A stretch of 64,000 bases of DNA, from assembly GCF_965138225.1 (NCBI RefSeq), contig NZ_CBCSAX010000004.1, one strand, 5' to 3'. Positions within the stretch are counted from its first letter, which is position 1. The number at the start of each line of letters is the position of its first letter. Positions 8,649 through 17,319 of this stretch are shown here, in pieces. The notes under the pieces were generated by a model. The model saw nothing but the letters and a program-made list of their open reading frames with translations. It did not search any database and had not been told where the DNA came from. The DNA is from Helicobacter_D ganmani (GTDB lineage Bacteria; Campylobacterota; Campylobacteria; Campylobacterales; Helicobacteraceae). Position numbers and translations under genes: made by a program.

Positions 8649-9296
8649 ATGAAAGATAAAATTGTTTTATTTGACTTAGATGGCACACTGATTGACTCTA
8701 CACAAGCAGTCTATGAGGGTATTTGTAAAGCTTGTGAATCTCTTAATCACCCTACTCCGAGCTACGAAAAAGTCAGCTTGCAAATTGGACACACGCTTGA
8801 AGATATGTTTAAAACTTTTAATGTAGAATCTCCCAAGATTCCAGAATTTATCGCAATTTATCGGGAACATTATGGAAAAATTTGTATCCCCAAAACACAT
8901 TTGTTAAACAATGCACAACAAGCAATTATAGAAGCACATTCGTTCGCGCATTTAGGAGTTGTAACCACAAAAACAGGTAAATACTCTAAAATCATCTTAG
9001 AACATCTCAAAGTCCTAGAATATTTTACTTGCGTGATTGGTAGAGAAGATGTCAAGGAAGCAAAACCAAGTGCTGAACCTATTTTATTAGCTCTAAAATC
9101 AATGCCAAAGGATATTACAAAAGACCACATTTATATGATTGGGGATACGCCTTTAGATATTCAAGCAGCAAACAATGCGAATATTCAAAGCATAGGCGTG
9201 CTAAGTGGCTATGCGAGTTTGGAGCTATTGCAATCTTATACAAATCACATTGTGAAAGATTCCCTAGAAGCTGTGCGCAAGATTCAAACTTTGTAA
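8649..9296 (+). CDS. HAD-family phosphatase (phosphoglycolate phosphatase-like)
   Basis: The 215-residue protein is a haloacid-dehalogenase hydrolase of the Gph/PGP type. Motif I is FDLDGTL (nucleophile Asp9), a Cap-1 helical domain follows, motif II is VVTTKT, motif III includes the Lys of KEAKPSAEPI, and motif IV is MIGDTPLDI. The likely substrate is a small phosphate ester such as 2-phosphoglycolate, but substrate cannot be fixed by sequence. It is a lone plus-strand gene between divergent lysA and convergent modC. Confidence 0.8.
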   Translation: MKDKIVLFDLDGTLIDSTQAVYEGICKACESLNHPTPSYEKVSLQIGHTLEDMFKTFNVESPKIPEFIAIYREHYGKICIPKTHLLNNAQQAIIEAHSFAHLGVVTTKTGKYSKIILEHLKVLEYFTCVIGREDVKEAKPSAEPILLALKSMPKDITKDHIYMIGDTPLDIQAANNANIQSIGVLSGYASLELLQSYTNHIVKDSLEAVRKIQTL

Positions 9297-9477
9297 GCTT
9301 GTTATCATACAATCCGCGCCGTTGCGAGATTCTGCTTTGAAATCGTGGCGCGCATTTGTCTTTACAAGAATCGTTTGCGATTCGTGGCAATTTACAATGG
9401 AATCTTAAAAATTAAGGCGAGATTTTAGATTATATTGTTTTGCTAGCAAGGACAAGTTGGTGCGTCCTTGCAAAGAA
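9297..9477. repeat. Gene-free stretch with degenerate inverted repeats
   Basis: This stretch holds several short stems: CGCGCC/GGCGCG (9315-9352), GAATCG/CGATTC (9368-9383) and an 8-bp stem GCAAGGAC/GTCCTTGC at 9446-9471. The middle resembles a decayed copy of the intergenic repeat seen at 34357. The last stem lies just past the modC stop and may act as its terminator. Confidence 0.4.
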
Positions 9478-10356
9478 TTAAGAATCTATTTTTATAAACA
9501 TTGGATTCCACGCCTTAGAAGCAACTATTACAGAATCTCCACTCTGCAAATTCTTAACTTCCTCTTCACTCGCGGTAATTTGGATAATCTCATTACCCAC
9601 AAGCACACTCACGATATAAACCAATCCATTCTTGCTTACTTCCAATATTGTCCCACTTTGTCGGAACTTCCCACTTGGCAAGCCATTTAAGAAAACTTCA
9701 TCAGGAGTTCCTTGCTTGTCAATCTTACCCAATTCTAAATGCACAACAAAGTTTGAGAGAAAAAATACTTCACTAAAATTATGACTAACCAAAAAAGTGG
9801 TTAGCTTAAAATGCTGATGGATACGCAACAATTCTTCTTGCAATTTACGCGACATTGCAGAATCCAATGCAGAAAATGGCTCATCAAGCAGCAGGATTTG
9901 CGGATTTCTCACCAATGCGCGCGCCAAAGCCACACGTTGTTGTTGCCCACCACTTAACATATTTGGCTTAAACTTACGCAAAGCACACAATTCCGTGATT
10001 TCTAGCAAAGATTCCACACGTGATTTATCGGCATTTTTTGGCAAAGCAAAACTTAGATTCTCCTCCACGCTCATATTTGGAAATAGCGCATAATCCTGAA
10101 AGACAAACCCGATTCTACGTTTTTGAGGTGGTAGATTGATTTTTGCACGCGCGTCATACCAAACCTCCCCATTGACTTCAATCACTCCAGAATCCGGTGA
10201 ATCTAATCCTGCCAAAATGCGTAGAATCGTAGTTTTCCCTGCTCCACTTTTGCCAAAAAATGTAATAAGATTTTGGGGTGTTAGCTCACAACGAACCTGC
10301 AAAGTCAAATCGCCCTGCGCACTATGGAGCTGTTTTTCAAAATCCAAAAATATCAT
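9478..10356 (-). CDS. modC: Molybdate ABC transporter ATP-binding protein
   Basis: ModC is the ATPase of the molybdate importer. The 292 residues contain Walker A GKSGAGKTT, Q-loop FQDYALFPNM, signature LSGGQQQRVALARAL, Walker B LLLDEP and a switch His (VSHNF), then a short C-terminal TOBE/Mop-like domain that may bind molybdate. It is the last gene of the operon modE-modA-TOBE-modB-modC and overlaps modB by 4 bases. Confidence 0.93.
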   Translation of the reverse strand: MIFLDFEKQLHSAQGDLTLQVRCELTPQNLITFFGKSGAGKTTILRILAGLDSPDSGVIEVNGEVWYDARAKINLPPQKRRIGFVFQDYALFPNMSVEENLSFALPKNADKSRVESLLEITELCALRKFKPNMLSGGQQQRVALARALVRNPQILLLDEPFSALDSAMSRKLQEELLRIHQHFKLTTFLVSHNFSEVFFLSNFVVHLELGKIDKQGTPDEVFLNGLPSGKFRQSGTILEVSKNGLVYIVSVLVGNEIIQITASEEEVKNLQSGDSVIVASKAWNPMFIKIDS

Positions 10357-11027
10357 TTCGCACTTCTTTTGTTAAGATAAAAAGTAAGGAGTAAAATAGA
10401 AAAAGTGATGACAAACAAACTCAAGGCATATTGGTGTGCCAATGTATAATTTAGGGATTCTACCTCGTCATAAATCGCGATACTAGCCACGCGCGTTTGC
10501 CCTTGAATATTGCCTCCAATCATCATCACAACGCCAAATTCTCCAATCGTATGCGCAAAGGTTACAACTACTCCTACAAGCACGGAACGTGAAATATTGG
10601 GCAACAATACAGAATAAAGAATCCTAAAACGACTTTTTCCAAGCGTCAAAGCCGCTTCAAAGAGTGATTGGGGCAGAGCCGCAAAACCTGCTTGAATAGG
10701 ATTCACCATAAAAGGGAGCGAAAAAATCACAGAACCAACAATCAAACCTTCAAAACTAAAAACAAGCTTGAGATTGAAAACATCTAATAAAAATTTTCCC
10801 AAAGGACTTTGCGGGCTAAAGGTAATCAAAAGATAGAATCCAAGCACACTAGGAGGCAACACGAGAGGCATAGAAACAACTGCTTCCAAAATCGGTGCGA
10901 TTCTACTTCGCGTAAAAGCCAAAAAATAACCCAATGGAATCGCAAGTAATAGCAAGATAAAAGTCGTAAGAAATGCAACCTTAAAAGTCAAAAGCATTGT
11001 GATTGCAAAATCATTCAAATTCTCCAC
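10353..11027 (-). CDS. modB: Molybdate ABC transporter permease
   Basis: ModB is the membrane channel of the molybdate importer. The 224-residue protein has about five hydrophobic helices and the EAA-loop region (EAALTLGKSRFRILYSVLLP) that docks onto ModC. The sequence LPLVLPPSVLGFYLL early in the protein is typical of ModB. It overlaps modC by 4 bases, which suggests translational coupling. Confidence 0.93.
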   Translation of the reverse strand: MENLNDFAITMLLTFKVAFLTTFILLLLAIPLGYFLAFTRSRIAPILEAVVSMPLVLPPSVLGFYLLITFSPQSPLGKFLLDVFNLKLVFSFEGLIVGSVIFSLPFMVNPIQAGFAALPQSLFEAALTLGKSRFRILYSVLLPNISRSVLVGVVVTFAHTIGEFGVVMMIGGNIQGQTRVASIAIYDEVESLNYTLAHQYALSLFVITFSILLLTFYLNKRSAK

Positions 11028-11046
11028 CTTCCACTCCTTTGTATTC

Positions 11047-11544
11047 CTATTGCTGCCTTAGATTGTAAATTTTTGTATCAAAAAAGAGCATAATCTCATT
11101 CTCGGGAATGTGCCAAAAGACAGAATCTCCTACTTTAAGCCCATTTTGCTCCACAAAATCCAAAGCGCAAAGCACATCAATCGTGCCGTTTTCTGCATAA
11201 TTTGAAGCAAGTGTCAAACGCGCAAGAATACTATCTTGAGTAATTTTTAAAATTTCAGCCCTAAAAGTATTGTGTATGCCTTTTAATTCTGTCGCTACGA
11301 TGATATTGTTTTCTTTGAATCCTAATTGCAGGGGCTGATGTAACAAATGAGAAACAAATGCGGAATCTTCTAGCAGTAGCACAAAAAGATGACTTTGAGA
11401 TTCCACATTTTGTGCTACTTCTTGTGTTGGTTGAAACCTTTGCGGACTAGAAATAGAATCCAAACGCACAAAAAGGCGTAAAATGCCTTTTTGCTCGGTA
11501 AAAGACTCTAATATTCCGTGTAATTTATTCAACGCTATAACCAA
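11047..11544 (-). CDS. TOBE/Mop-domain protein of the molybdate operon
   Basis: This 165-residue protein shows two weakly similar halves ending in TOBE-like segments (FRAEILKITQDSILARLTL and VGDSVFWHIPENEIMLF). It lies between modA and modB, where Campylobacter has a comparable gene (Cj0302c). A role in binding or storing molybdate in the cytoplasm is inferred from the domain and location only. Its start overlaps the end of modA by 20 bases, so a start further in is possible. Confidence 0.65.
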   Translation of the reverse strand: MVIALNKLHGILESFTEQKGILRLFVRLDSISSPQRFQPTQEVAQNVESQSHLFVLLLEDSAFVSHLLHQPLQLGFKENNIIVATELKGIHNTFRAEILKITQDSILARLTLASNYAENGTIDVLCALDFVEQNGLKVGDSVFWHIPENEIMLFFDTKIYNLRQQ

Positions 11545-12286
11545 ATTTTAGAAATTTTTCTTTTGCCTCTTTGCCTAAAATATAAGCTTTAAAATCTTTT
11601 GCAAGTTTAGAATCTTTCCCATAATTTGGAATCACAAGTGCTTGATTAATTGGTTGATAAAGGCTTTCATCAATGCTTACATAACTCATTTCTTTTGTAT
11701 GGATTCCACCTTCTCCAAGCATTGAAAGCGCGGTGAAGCCTACCTCTGCATTTTTGGATTCTACATAAGTTGTCGCCGCACCGATACTTTCGCCAGTTAC
11801 GAATTTGGATTCTACTTTATCTAACATTTTTGTAGCAATCAATGCTTCCACAGAAGCCCTGCCATAAGGGGCTACCTTTGGATTTGGAATAGAAATATGA
11901 GTGATTTTAGGATTCAAAATATCTTTAAATTCTTTGAGTTTAAAATTCTCATTATTGCTCCAAAGCACCAATTTACCTTTTGCGTAGATTTCTTCTTTTG
12001 CAGGTGCAAGCTTTTCTTCATATAATTTTGCAGGATAACTTACATCTGCAGCGACAAACAAATGAATGGGGGCTCCATTTTTAATCTGCGCATAAGCCTT
12101 ACCACTTGAAATATATGAAATCTCAATCTTATCCTCTGGCTTATTTTTTAGAAAATCATTTTTGATTTCTTCTAATACATACTTAAGCGACGCCGCACCC
12201 AAAACTTTAATTTCCTCTGCTTGCACACTTAAAGACAAGATTAACCCACAAACTCCAGCAACTAAAAACTTTTTTGTAAAATTCAT
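11525..12286 (-). CDS. modA: Periplasmic molybdate-binding protein
   Basis: ModA captures molybdate or tungstate in the periplasm for ModBC. The 253-residue protein has a Sec signal peptide (about residues 1-23, ending SVQAEE), the AASLKYVLEEI start of the mature family, ISSGKAYAQIKNGAP and VAADVSYP in the binding site, and PNPKVAPYGRASVEAL further on. It follows modE by 9 bases with a good ribosome-binding site. Confidence 0.94.
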   Translation of the reverse strand: MNFTKKFLVAGVCGLILSLSVQAEEIKVLGAASLKYVLEEIKNDFLKNKPEDKIEISYISSGKAYAQIKNGAPIHLFVAADVSYPAKLYEEKLAPAKEEIYAKGKLVLWSNNENFKLKEFKDILNPKITHISIPNPKVAPYGRASVEALIATKMLDKVESKFVTGESIGAATTYVESKNAEVGFTALSMLGEGGIHTKEMSYVSIDESLYQPINQALVIPNYGKDSKLAKDFKAYILGKEAKEKFLKFGYSVE

Positions 12287-12295
12287 TTTTTCTCC

Positions 12296-13096
12296 TTAAA
12301 TACCTAAAATTACATTGTTGGATTTGAATCCAAACCAAACTTTTTGCCCTACTTTTAATGCAAGATTCTTTTGGGATTCTTCCGTAATCACCGCGGAGAA
12401 TCTTGTATTTTCACATTCCATTTCTATTTCACAATTTACCACACCATCTGTGATATGCTTTATCACACCGCCAATACAATTCTGCATAGAAGTGCCTTTG
12501 GGCTCTTCGCTAAAGACTACAATCCAATTCGCCTTAATCAGCACATAGGCTTTCAAACCAACCTTTAGCCCCAAATCCTTAAGAGAATGCAAAGTAATCG
12601 TGCTAGAAATACGCATAGAATCATTGATTTTTAACACCACTTCAGCATTGACTTTGCCCTCTGTAATGGATACAATCTCACCAAATAACTGATTTCTTGC
12701 ACTCGTTTTAATCATAAATCTCCTTTTAGCACTATCGCTCCAATTGGAATAATCCATTATGGAATCCCAATCGTTTAAATTGCCTTCAAAAAGTGTAAAA
12801 AGCTCTTGTTGGACGCGTTCCATTTCGCGAAAGATTCGGATTGCTTCTAATCCTTTTTGTGTAATTTGTGTGCCACCACCGCCTTTGCCGCCTGTTACAC
12901 GCACAACTAAAGGCTCATTTGCGACATTATTCATCAAATCAATACTATCCCACGCGGCTTTATAGCTCATTCGCATTTCTTTTGCCGCTTTGGAAATAGA
13001 ACCACTTTGAGCAATTCGCTCTAGCAGTTCTACCTTGCCGTGCCCTAAGAAGTTCTTGTCCTGCTCTCTAATCCAAAACCTTCCTTGCACTCTCAT
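12296..13096 (-). CDS. modE: Molybdate-responsive transcriptional regulator ModE
   Basis: ModE represses molybdate uptake genes when molybdate is bound. The N-terminal winged helix (about residues 1-110) has the ModE pattern GHGKVELLERIAQSGSISKA, AWDSIDLMNN and a Gly-rich GGKGGGG turn. Two Mop domains follow (about 130-195 and 200-266). I start at the ATG at 13096 because GGAGG lies 7 bases before it; the longer frame to 13168 begins with TTG. The gene heads its own operon and a ModE-like operator lies at 13169-13189, so autorepression is likely. Unlike E. coli, the regulator is cotranscribed with the transporter. Confidence 0.9.
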   Translation of the reverse strand: MRVQGRFWIREQDKNFLGHGKVELLERIAQSGSISKAAKEMRMSYKAAWDSIDLMNNVANEPLVVRVTGGKGGGGTQITQKGLEAIRIFREMERVQQELFTLFEGNLNDWDSIMDYSNWSDSAKRRFMIKTSARNQLFGEIVSITEGKVNAEVVLKINDSMRISSTITLHSLKDLGLKVGLKAYVLIKANWIVVFSEEPKGTSMQNCIGGVIKHITDGVVNCEIEMECENTRFSAVITEESQKNLALKVGQKVWFGFKSNNVILGI

Positions 13097-13168
13097 TTTA
13101 GCCTCCAAACTCAAATCATTTTGCTTTTCCGCTTGAATCTTGCTTAAATCTCCAAACGAAACTAGCAA

Positions 13169-13189
13169 ATTATATTTTAATATATAACG
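13169..13189 (-). promoter_or_regulatory. ModE-type operator overlapping the mod operon -10 box
   Basis: The minus strand reads GTTATATATTAAAATATAAT here, an inverted repeat of TTATAT and ATATAA spaced by 6 bases. This resembles E. coli ModE sites (GTTATAT...ATAAC type). A TATAAT hexamer (13169-13174) lies within it, 73 bases upstream of modE. ModE with molybdate would block the promoter; this is inference from the motif and position. Confidence 0.55.
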
Positions 13190-13219
13190 ATTGTCAATAC
13201 CTAAAATTTAGATTCTCTT

Positions 13220-13228
13220 TGCTATAAT
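13220..13228 (+). promoter_or_regulatory. Extended -10 promoter for leuD-leuB
   Basis: The sequence TGCTATAAT is an extended -10 element, 34 bases upstream of the leuD ATG. A ribosome-binding AAGGGG follows at 13251. Confidence 0.55.
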
Positions 13229-13261
13229 ACGCGTTATTTTTATGAATTTTAAGGGGATTTT

Positions 13262-13762
13262 ATGCAAAAGCAATTTAGCGGTAAGGCGTGGAAGTTTGGA
13301 GATAATATTGATACAGACTTAATCATTGCTGCAAGATACTTAAACACAAGTGATACAGCGATTCTAGCTTCACATTTAATGGAAGATGCGCGCACGGGAT
13401 TCGTCAATGAAATCAATCAAGGCGACATCATCGTAGGGGGTGAAAATTTTGGTTGTGGCTCTAGCCGAGAGCACGCTCCTGTGGCAATTAAAGAGGCAGG
13501 GATTAGTGCAGTAATCGCTAAAAGTTATGCAAGAATCTTTTATCGCAATGCTTTCAATACAGGCTTGCCAATTTTAGAGATTCAGGAAGCAGATTCCATT
13601 AAGGAGGGAGATACATTAGAAATAGACTTGCCTAGCGGGGTGATTAAGAATCTCACCCAAAAATGCACCTATCAATTTGCTCCGATTCCACCTTTTATGC
13701 TTGAATTATTGACAAGTGGCGGATTAATCCCCTATGCCAAAGCGCAAAATCTAACCAAATAA
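13262..13762 (+). CDS. leuD: 3-isopropylmalate dehydratase small subunit
   Basis: LeuD and LeuC together isomerise 2-isopropylmalate to 3-isopropylmalate. The 166-residue protein has the small-subunit features GDNIDTDLIIAARYL, the substrate-site GCGSSREHAP and the later FYRNAFNTGLP. leuB follows after 19 bases in the same direction. leuC is not in this window, so it must be elsewhere. H. pylori lacks leucine synthesis, so this pair sets the organism apart from gastric species. Confidence 0.95.
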   Translation: MQKQFSGKAWKFGDNIDTDLIIAARYLNTSDTAILASHLMEDARTGFVNEINQGDIIVGGENFGCGSSREHAPVAIKEAGISAVIAKSYARIFYRNAFNTGLPILEIQEADSIKEGDTLEIDLPSGVIKNLTQKCTYQFAPIPPFMLELLTSGGLIPYAKAQNLTK

Positions 13763-13781
13763 TCTTTTAAAAAGGCAAAAA

Positions 13782-14843
13782 ATGAAAACTTACAAGATTG
13801 CTGTTATCAAAGGGGACGGAATCGGTCCAGAAATCGTCAATGAAGCGATTAAAATATTAAAAATTGCTGCACAAAAGTTTAATTTCACACTTCATTTTGA
13901 AGACTTTTTGATGGGAGGCATTGCGTATGATTTGACACAAAATCCTCTTCCGGACGAAACGATTGCGGGTTGTTTAGAATCTGATGCAACTCTTTTTGGT
14001 GCAATCGGTGGTGAAAAATGGGATAATCTACCGCGCGAACTTAGACCTGAAAGCGGACTTTTGCGTCTAAGAAAGAGCCTAGAAGTTTTTGCAAATTTTC
14101 GTCCAGCAAAAGTCTATAATGAACTCCTTGAAGCAAGCACCTTAAAGCCTGAAATTGTGCAAGGAGTAGATATACTTGTCGTGCGAGAACTCATCGGGGG
14201 AATCTATTTTGGTACTCCAAAGGGGCGTGATAAGAATCGTGGATATAACACAATGATATATAGCATAGAAGAAGTCAAAAGAATCGCACACATAGCATTT
14301 AAAGCCGCACAAAAAAGAAGCAAGAAAGTTTGCTCTGTGGATAAAGCAAATGTGCTAGATGTAAGCCAACTATGGCGAGAAGTCGTTAGTGAAGTGGCAA
14401 AAGAATATCCCGATGTGGAGCTTAGTAATATGTATGTAGATAACGCAGCAATGCAACTGATTCGTAATCCTAAGCAATTTGATGTGATTTTGACAGGCAA
14501 TCTTTTTGGAGATATTTTGAGTGATGAGGCGAGTATGCTTAGTGGTTCTATTGGTTTATTGCCCTCTGCATCTATCGGCGGAAAGGCTGCTATTTACGAG
14601 CCAATTCACGGAAGTGCTCCTGATATTGCTGGACTTGGAATCGCAAACCCAATCGCCACGATTGCAAGCGCTGCAATGATGTTGCGCTATTCTTTAGGAG
14701 AAATAGAAGCAGCAGATGCGATAGACAATGCGATTGAAACTGTCTTAAAAGAGGGTTATCGCACAAAAGATATTGCGAATTTCGGTGCTAAGGAAGTTTG
14801 CTCTTGTGAGCGTATGGGTAGCGTGATTGCAGAATATATTTAA
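13782..14843 (+). CDS. leuB: 3-isopropylmalate dehydrogenase
   Basis: LeuB oxidises and decarboxylates 3-isopropylmalate with NAD to give the leucine precursor. The 353 residues show the N-terminal KIAVIKGDGIGPEIV, the LLRLRKSLEVFANFRPAK substrate region with its arginines, VRELIGGIYFG, DKANVLD, and the NAD-binding HGSAPDIAGLGIANP. It is the second gene of a leuDB unit. Confidence 0.96.
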   Translation: MKTYKIAVIKGDGIGPEIVNEAIKILKIAAQKFNFTLHFEDFLMGGIAYDLTQNPLPDETIAGCLESDATLFGAIGGEKWDNLPRELRPESGLLRLRKSLEVFANFRPAKVYNELLEASTLKPEIVQGVDILVVRELIGGIYFGTPKGRDKNRGYNTMIYSIEEVKRIAHIAFKAAQKRSKKVCSVDKANVLDVSQLWREVVSEVAKEYPDVELSNMYVDNAAMQLIRNPKQFDVILTGNLFGDILSDEASMLSGSIGLLPSASIGGKAAIYEPIHGSAPDIAGLGIANPIATIASAAMMLRYSLGEIEAADAIDNAIETVLKEGYRTKDIANFGAKEVCSCERMGSVIAEYI

Positions 14844-14851
14844 ACTCCAAT

Positions 14852-14878
14852 GAGGAAACGCATTTTAAAGCTTTCCTC
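14852..14878. terminator. Inverted repeat between convergent leuB and MFS gene
   Basis: A 7-bp stem (GAGGAAA / TTTCCTC) with a 13-base loop lies in the 53-base gap between the two convergent genes. There is no strong T-run, so it is only a candidate bidirectional terminator. Confidence 0.35.
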
Positions 14879-14896
14879 CCGCCACAATTTTATTAT

Positions 14897-16069
14897 TCAA
14901 AAAAACATTTTCTTGCTATAATAAATATAAACACAAAGTGCAATTCCCGCACCTACAAATCCAAGATTTGCAATTCCTAAATATTGAATCACGATTCCAC
15001 CTATAAATGCTCCACTTCCAATACCGACATTATAAATTCCAGAAAACATTGACATTGCCACAGCAGTACCAACAGGAACTAATTGTAATACTTTTGCTTG
15101 GAGAGTAAGATTAAATAATGTAATACACAAGCCCCAAAGCACACAAATCAATAATGCCCCAAAAAGGCTAAACTTCGCTCCAATTAAACTTGCAAGCGCA
15201 ATAAAAATCCCAAAAATTGCGAAATTTAAGAAAAATGTTTTGTATTCATTATAATATTTAGAAAACACAAAACTTCCCACAAAACCAATGCCCCCAAAGA
15301 CAATCAATACCATTGTAATAACATTTTCTCCAAAATTCGCATACTGCATCAAAAAGGGTTCAATATAACTATACACGATAAAATGCGCACTAACGAGGCA
15401 AAGTGTGATTCCATAGATTCCAAGTAATTGTGGAGTTTTGAGGAGTTTTGGCAAGCTTCTAGGAGAAATTGCGCCTCCACTAGGTATTTTGGGCAAACTC
15501 TTAACCAAAACCAAAAGAAGCAGAAATGCAACGATTCCAATGCTTAAAAAACTAATCCTCCAACCCAAATGCAATCCAATCACTCTTCCTAAAGGCAATC
15601 CAGCAATTAATGCAATACTCGTGCCCGTCGCAATGCAACTAAGTGCCACACTTTCTTTGCCTTTAGGAGCTACGCGCACTGCCATTGGAGTAGCAATAGA
15701 CCAAAATAACGCGTGCGCACAAGCAACTCCAATCCTAGATAGCATTAATGTCCAATATCCACTAGACAATGCAGAGCCAATATGACTCAAAACAAAAAGC
15801 CCGACAACTAAGAGTAGAAGCCGTTTAATTTCAAAGCGAGAACAAGCCAACATCAAAGGCAATGACGCGAGTGCCACCACCCAAGCATAAAGGCTAATCA
15901 AAAACCCAGCTTCCGCCTCACTTACACCAAAATCCTTTGCAATCAAACTCAAAAGACCTATGGGAACAAATTCTGAAGTATTAAATATAAATGCCGCAAG
16001 ACTAATTGCGATAACAGCTAGCCACATTTTCCAATGATGGGTTAAATGATTTGCTTGAGAATCCTGCAT
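14897..16069 (-). CDS. MFS drug/sugar efflux transporter (SotB type)
   Basis: This is a 12-helix major-facilitator exporter of about 390 residues. The segment FNTSEFVPIGLLSLIAKDF in helix 1 and the conserved LPLGRVIGLHLGWR in the helix 4-6 region are typical of the SotB/YdeA-like arabinose and drug efflux group; H. pylori HP1185 is similar. I start at the ATG at 16069, preceded by GGAGGA, not the ATG at 16084, which contains that ribosome-binding site within its reading frame. The substrate is not known. Confidence 0.8.
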   Translation of the reverse strand: MQDSQANHLTHHWKMWLAVIAISLAAFIFNTSEFVPIGLLSLIAKDFGVSEAEAGFLISLYAWVVALASLPLMLACSRFEIKRLLLLVVGLFVLSHIGSALSSGYWTLMLSRIGVACAHALFWSIATPMAVRVAPKGKESVALSCIATGTSIALIAGLPLGRVIGLHLGWRISFLSIGIVAFLLLLVLVKSLPKIPSGGAISPRSLPKLLKTPQLLGIYGITLCLVSAHFIVYSYIEPFLMQYANFGENVITMVLIVFGGIGFVGSFVFSKYYNEYKTFFLNFAIFGIFIALASLIGAKFSLFGALLICVLWGLCITLFNLTLQAKVLQLVPVGTAVAMSMFSGIYNVGIGSGAFIGGIVIQYLGIANLGFVGAGIALCVYIYYSKKMFF

Positions 16070-16120
16070 AATTCCTCCAAACAAAGTATATAATGGAACT
16101 TTAGCCTACAAAACCAGAAT

Positions 16121-16148
16121 AATCAATGGATTTTAATCAATGGATTTT
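16121..16148. repeat. 14-bp tandem duplication at the end of the FixH-like gene
   Basis: Two perfect copies of a 14-base unit (AATCAATGGATTTT) sit head to tail at 16121-16134 and 16135-16148, straddling the stop codon of the gene at 16133. Confidence 0.8.
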
Positions 16149-16627
16149 TGAATAAAATATTCTTGTGTAACGCAAATAGAGTCCTCCCCAATCTCTATCA
16201 ATGCTTCACTTTGATAACGTCCTTCCTTTTGCACTTCAAAGCTTTGGCTTTGCCACAAACCCTCAACCAATTCACCCTCTCCTAGATTCTTATCCTCTTT
16301 AACAGTATTTGGTCGTGTAAGAAAAAAACTTACCTTGGCATCTGTTTCTATCTTGCCATTTATTTTATTGCTTAAGCGCAAAAAGATTTGGCGAAAACTC
16401 TTTGTGTCTTGTTGTAATGCGCCTTCAAAAGAAACATTATATTTATTTAAAAACGATTCGCGACTTTTGACAATCTCGTTAATATTTGCGTCAATCTCTT
16501 GCGAACTGCGCTGGCATATACTTTGTAATTCAACAGGATTCATAACTGCCACTTTAATAGTTAGCACGATAAGCCCTACCACTACCATTGCAAGCAAAAA
16601 GATTCCAAAAGGCCAATAATTTTTCAT
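16133..16627 (-). CDS. FixH-like membrane-anchored periplasmic protein
   Basis: The 164-residue protein has one N-terminal membrane helix (about residues 5-29) and a periplasmic domain that looks FixH-like: a late GLWQSQSFEVQ... GRYQSEALIEIGEDSICVTQEYF region. FixH proteins help cbb3 oxidase assembly, possibly in copper delivery. The place at the end of the cco operon matches HP0150 of H. pylori. It overlaps the upstream gene by 4 bases. Function is inferred from family resemblance and location. Confidence 0.6.
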   Translation of the reverse strand: MKNYWPFGIFLLAMVVVGLIVLTIKVAVMNPVELQSICQRSSQEIDANINEIVKSRESFLNKYNVSFEGALQQDTKSFRQIFLRLSNKINGKIETDAKVSFFLTRPNTVKEDKNLGEGELVEGLWQSQSFEVQKEGRYQSEALIEIGEDSICVTQEYFIQKSID

Positions 16628-17205
16628 TTATTTCTCCTCAAATACACAAAAACAAAAAGCAAAAGCAAAACAAATAACATTACATAAAGCACTATACGCA
16701 CAACACTTTGTCCTTTGTTTTGTTTCGGAAAACTATGTTCAAGCTCCACATTTTGTGATTGAGCAATCCTATCGGCAATATCTACAAAACCATTGAGTAA
16801 AAAGGCAGATATACTTTGTTGTGTAAGGTCTTTATCAGATTTTGGAATCAGAGGCACAATATAATCCCAATAAACTACCCGCTTATCAAATAATTTTTCA
16901 GCCTCCGCACTCGCAATGATGTTTATTTTTTTTTCTTTACGCACAAAAAAAAGAAGAACAAAAGGCTCTTTTAAGTTTTGCAGATATATTTGTTCTTTCT
17001 CTTCAAGATTTGTTCCCTCTAAACCTTCAAGAGCAACAACATACATTGAAATGCCTGTTTTTTCAAACACTTCATCAGATAACACTTCTATAAAATCTGT
17101 TGTTTTTTTGATGAGCTGATTTTGATTTTCCAACACATAAGATTTGCCCAAAGCCAATGTGCAAAAAAATAGGGAAAGAATCCCTATTTTAAGTGCTTTC
17201 AACAT
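16624..17205 (-). CDS. Exported TPM-like protein downstream of cco genes
   Basis: The 193-residue protein has a signal peptide (residues 1-20), a soluble domain resembling the TPM/YgcG fold (about 25-150, with VFEKTGISMYVVALEG), and a C-terminal membrane helix (about 168-188) followed by a basic RRNK tail. This is the topology expected for an inner-membrane protein facing the periplasm. It matches HP0149 in placement. Its role in oxidase assembly is only guessed from the operon. Confidence 0.55.
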   Translation of the reverse strand: MLKALKIGILSLFFCTLALGKSYVLENQNQLIKKTTDFIEVLSDEVFEKTGISMYVVALEGLEGTNLEEKEQIYLQNLKEPFVLLFFVRKEKKINIIASAEAEKLFDKRVVYWDYIVPLIPKSDKDLTQQSISAFLLNGFVDIADRIAQSQNVELEHSFPKQNKGQSVVRIVLYVMLFVLLLLFVFVYLRRNK

Positions 17206-17208
17206 TCA

Positions 17209-17319
17209 TTAACCAACATAAAGAAGCATATTAGGAATAAAAGCAACTGCAATAGATGCAACAATCACTACAATATGAGCTACAAAAAGAATTTTTTCCA
17301 ATCCGCTATATTTAACCAT
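17209..17319 (-). CDS. 36-residue single-helix membrane peptide in the cco operon
   Basis: A short frame from ATG 17319 to TAA 17209 encodes MVKYSGLEKILFVAHIVVIV and 16 more residues; nearly all of it is one hydrophobic helix. Its ATG overlaps the stop of the DUF4006 gene (TAATG), and the next gene starts 4 bases after its stop, so it is tightly coupled on both sides. This spacing is what makes it credible. It may be a small oxidase subunit or assembly factor; no family was recognised. Confidence 0.6.
   Translation of the reverse strand: MVKYSGLEKILFVAHIVVIVASIAVAFIPNMLLYVG

Noticed and set aside
12840..12905. Possible G-tract switch in modE
   Set aside because: The stretch is only a run of glycine codons with mixed bases, not a homopolymer; it is a normal ModE turn.
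13097..13168. modE start at TTG 13168
   Set aside because: It has no ribosome-binding site and abuts the -10 box and operator; GGAGG precedes the ATG at 13096.
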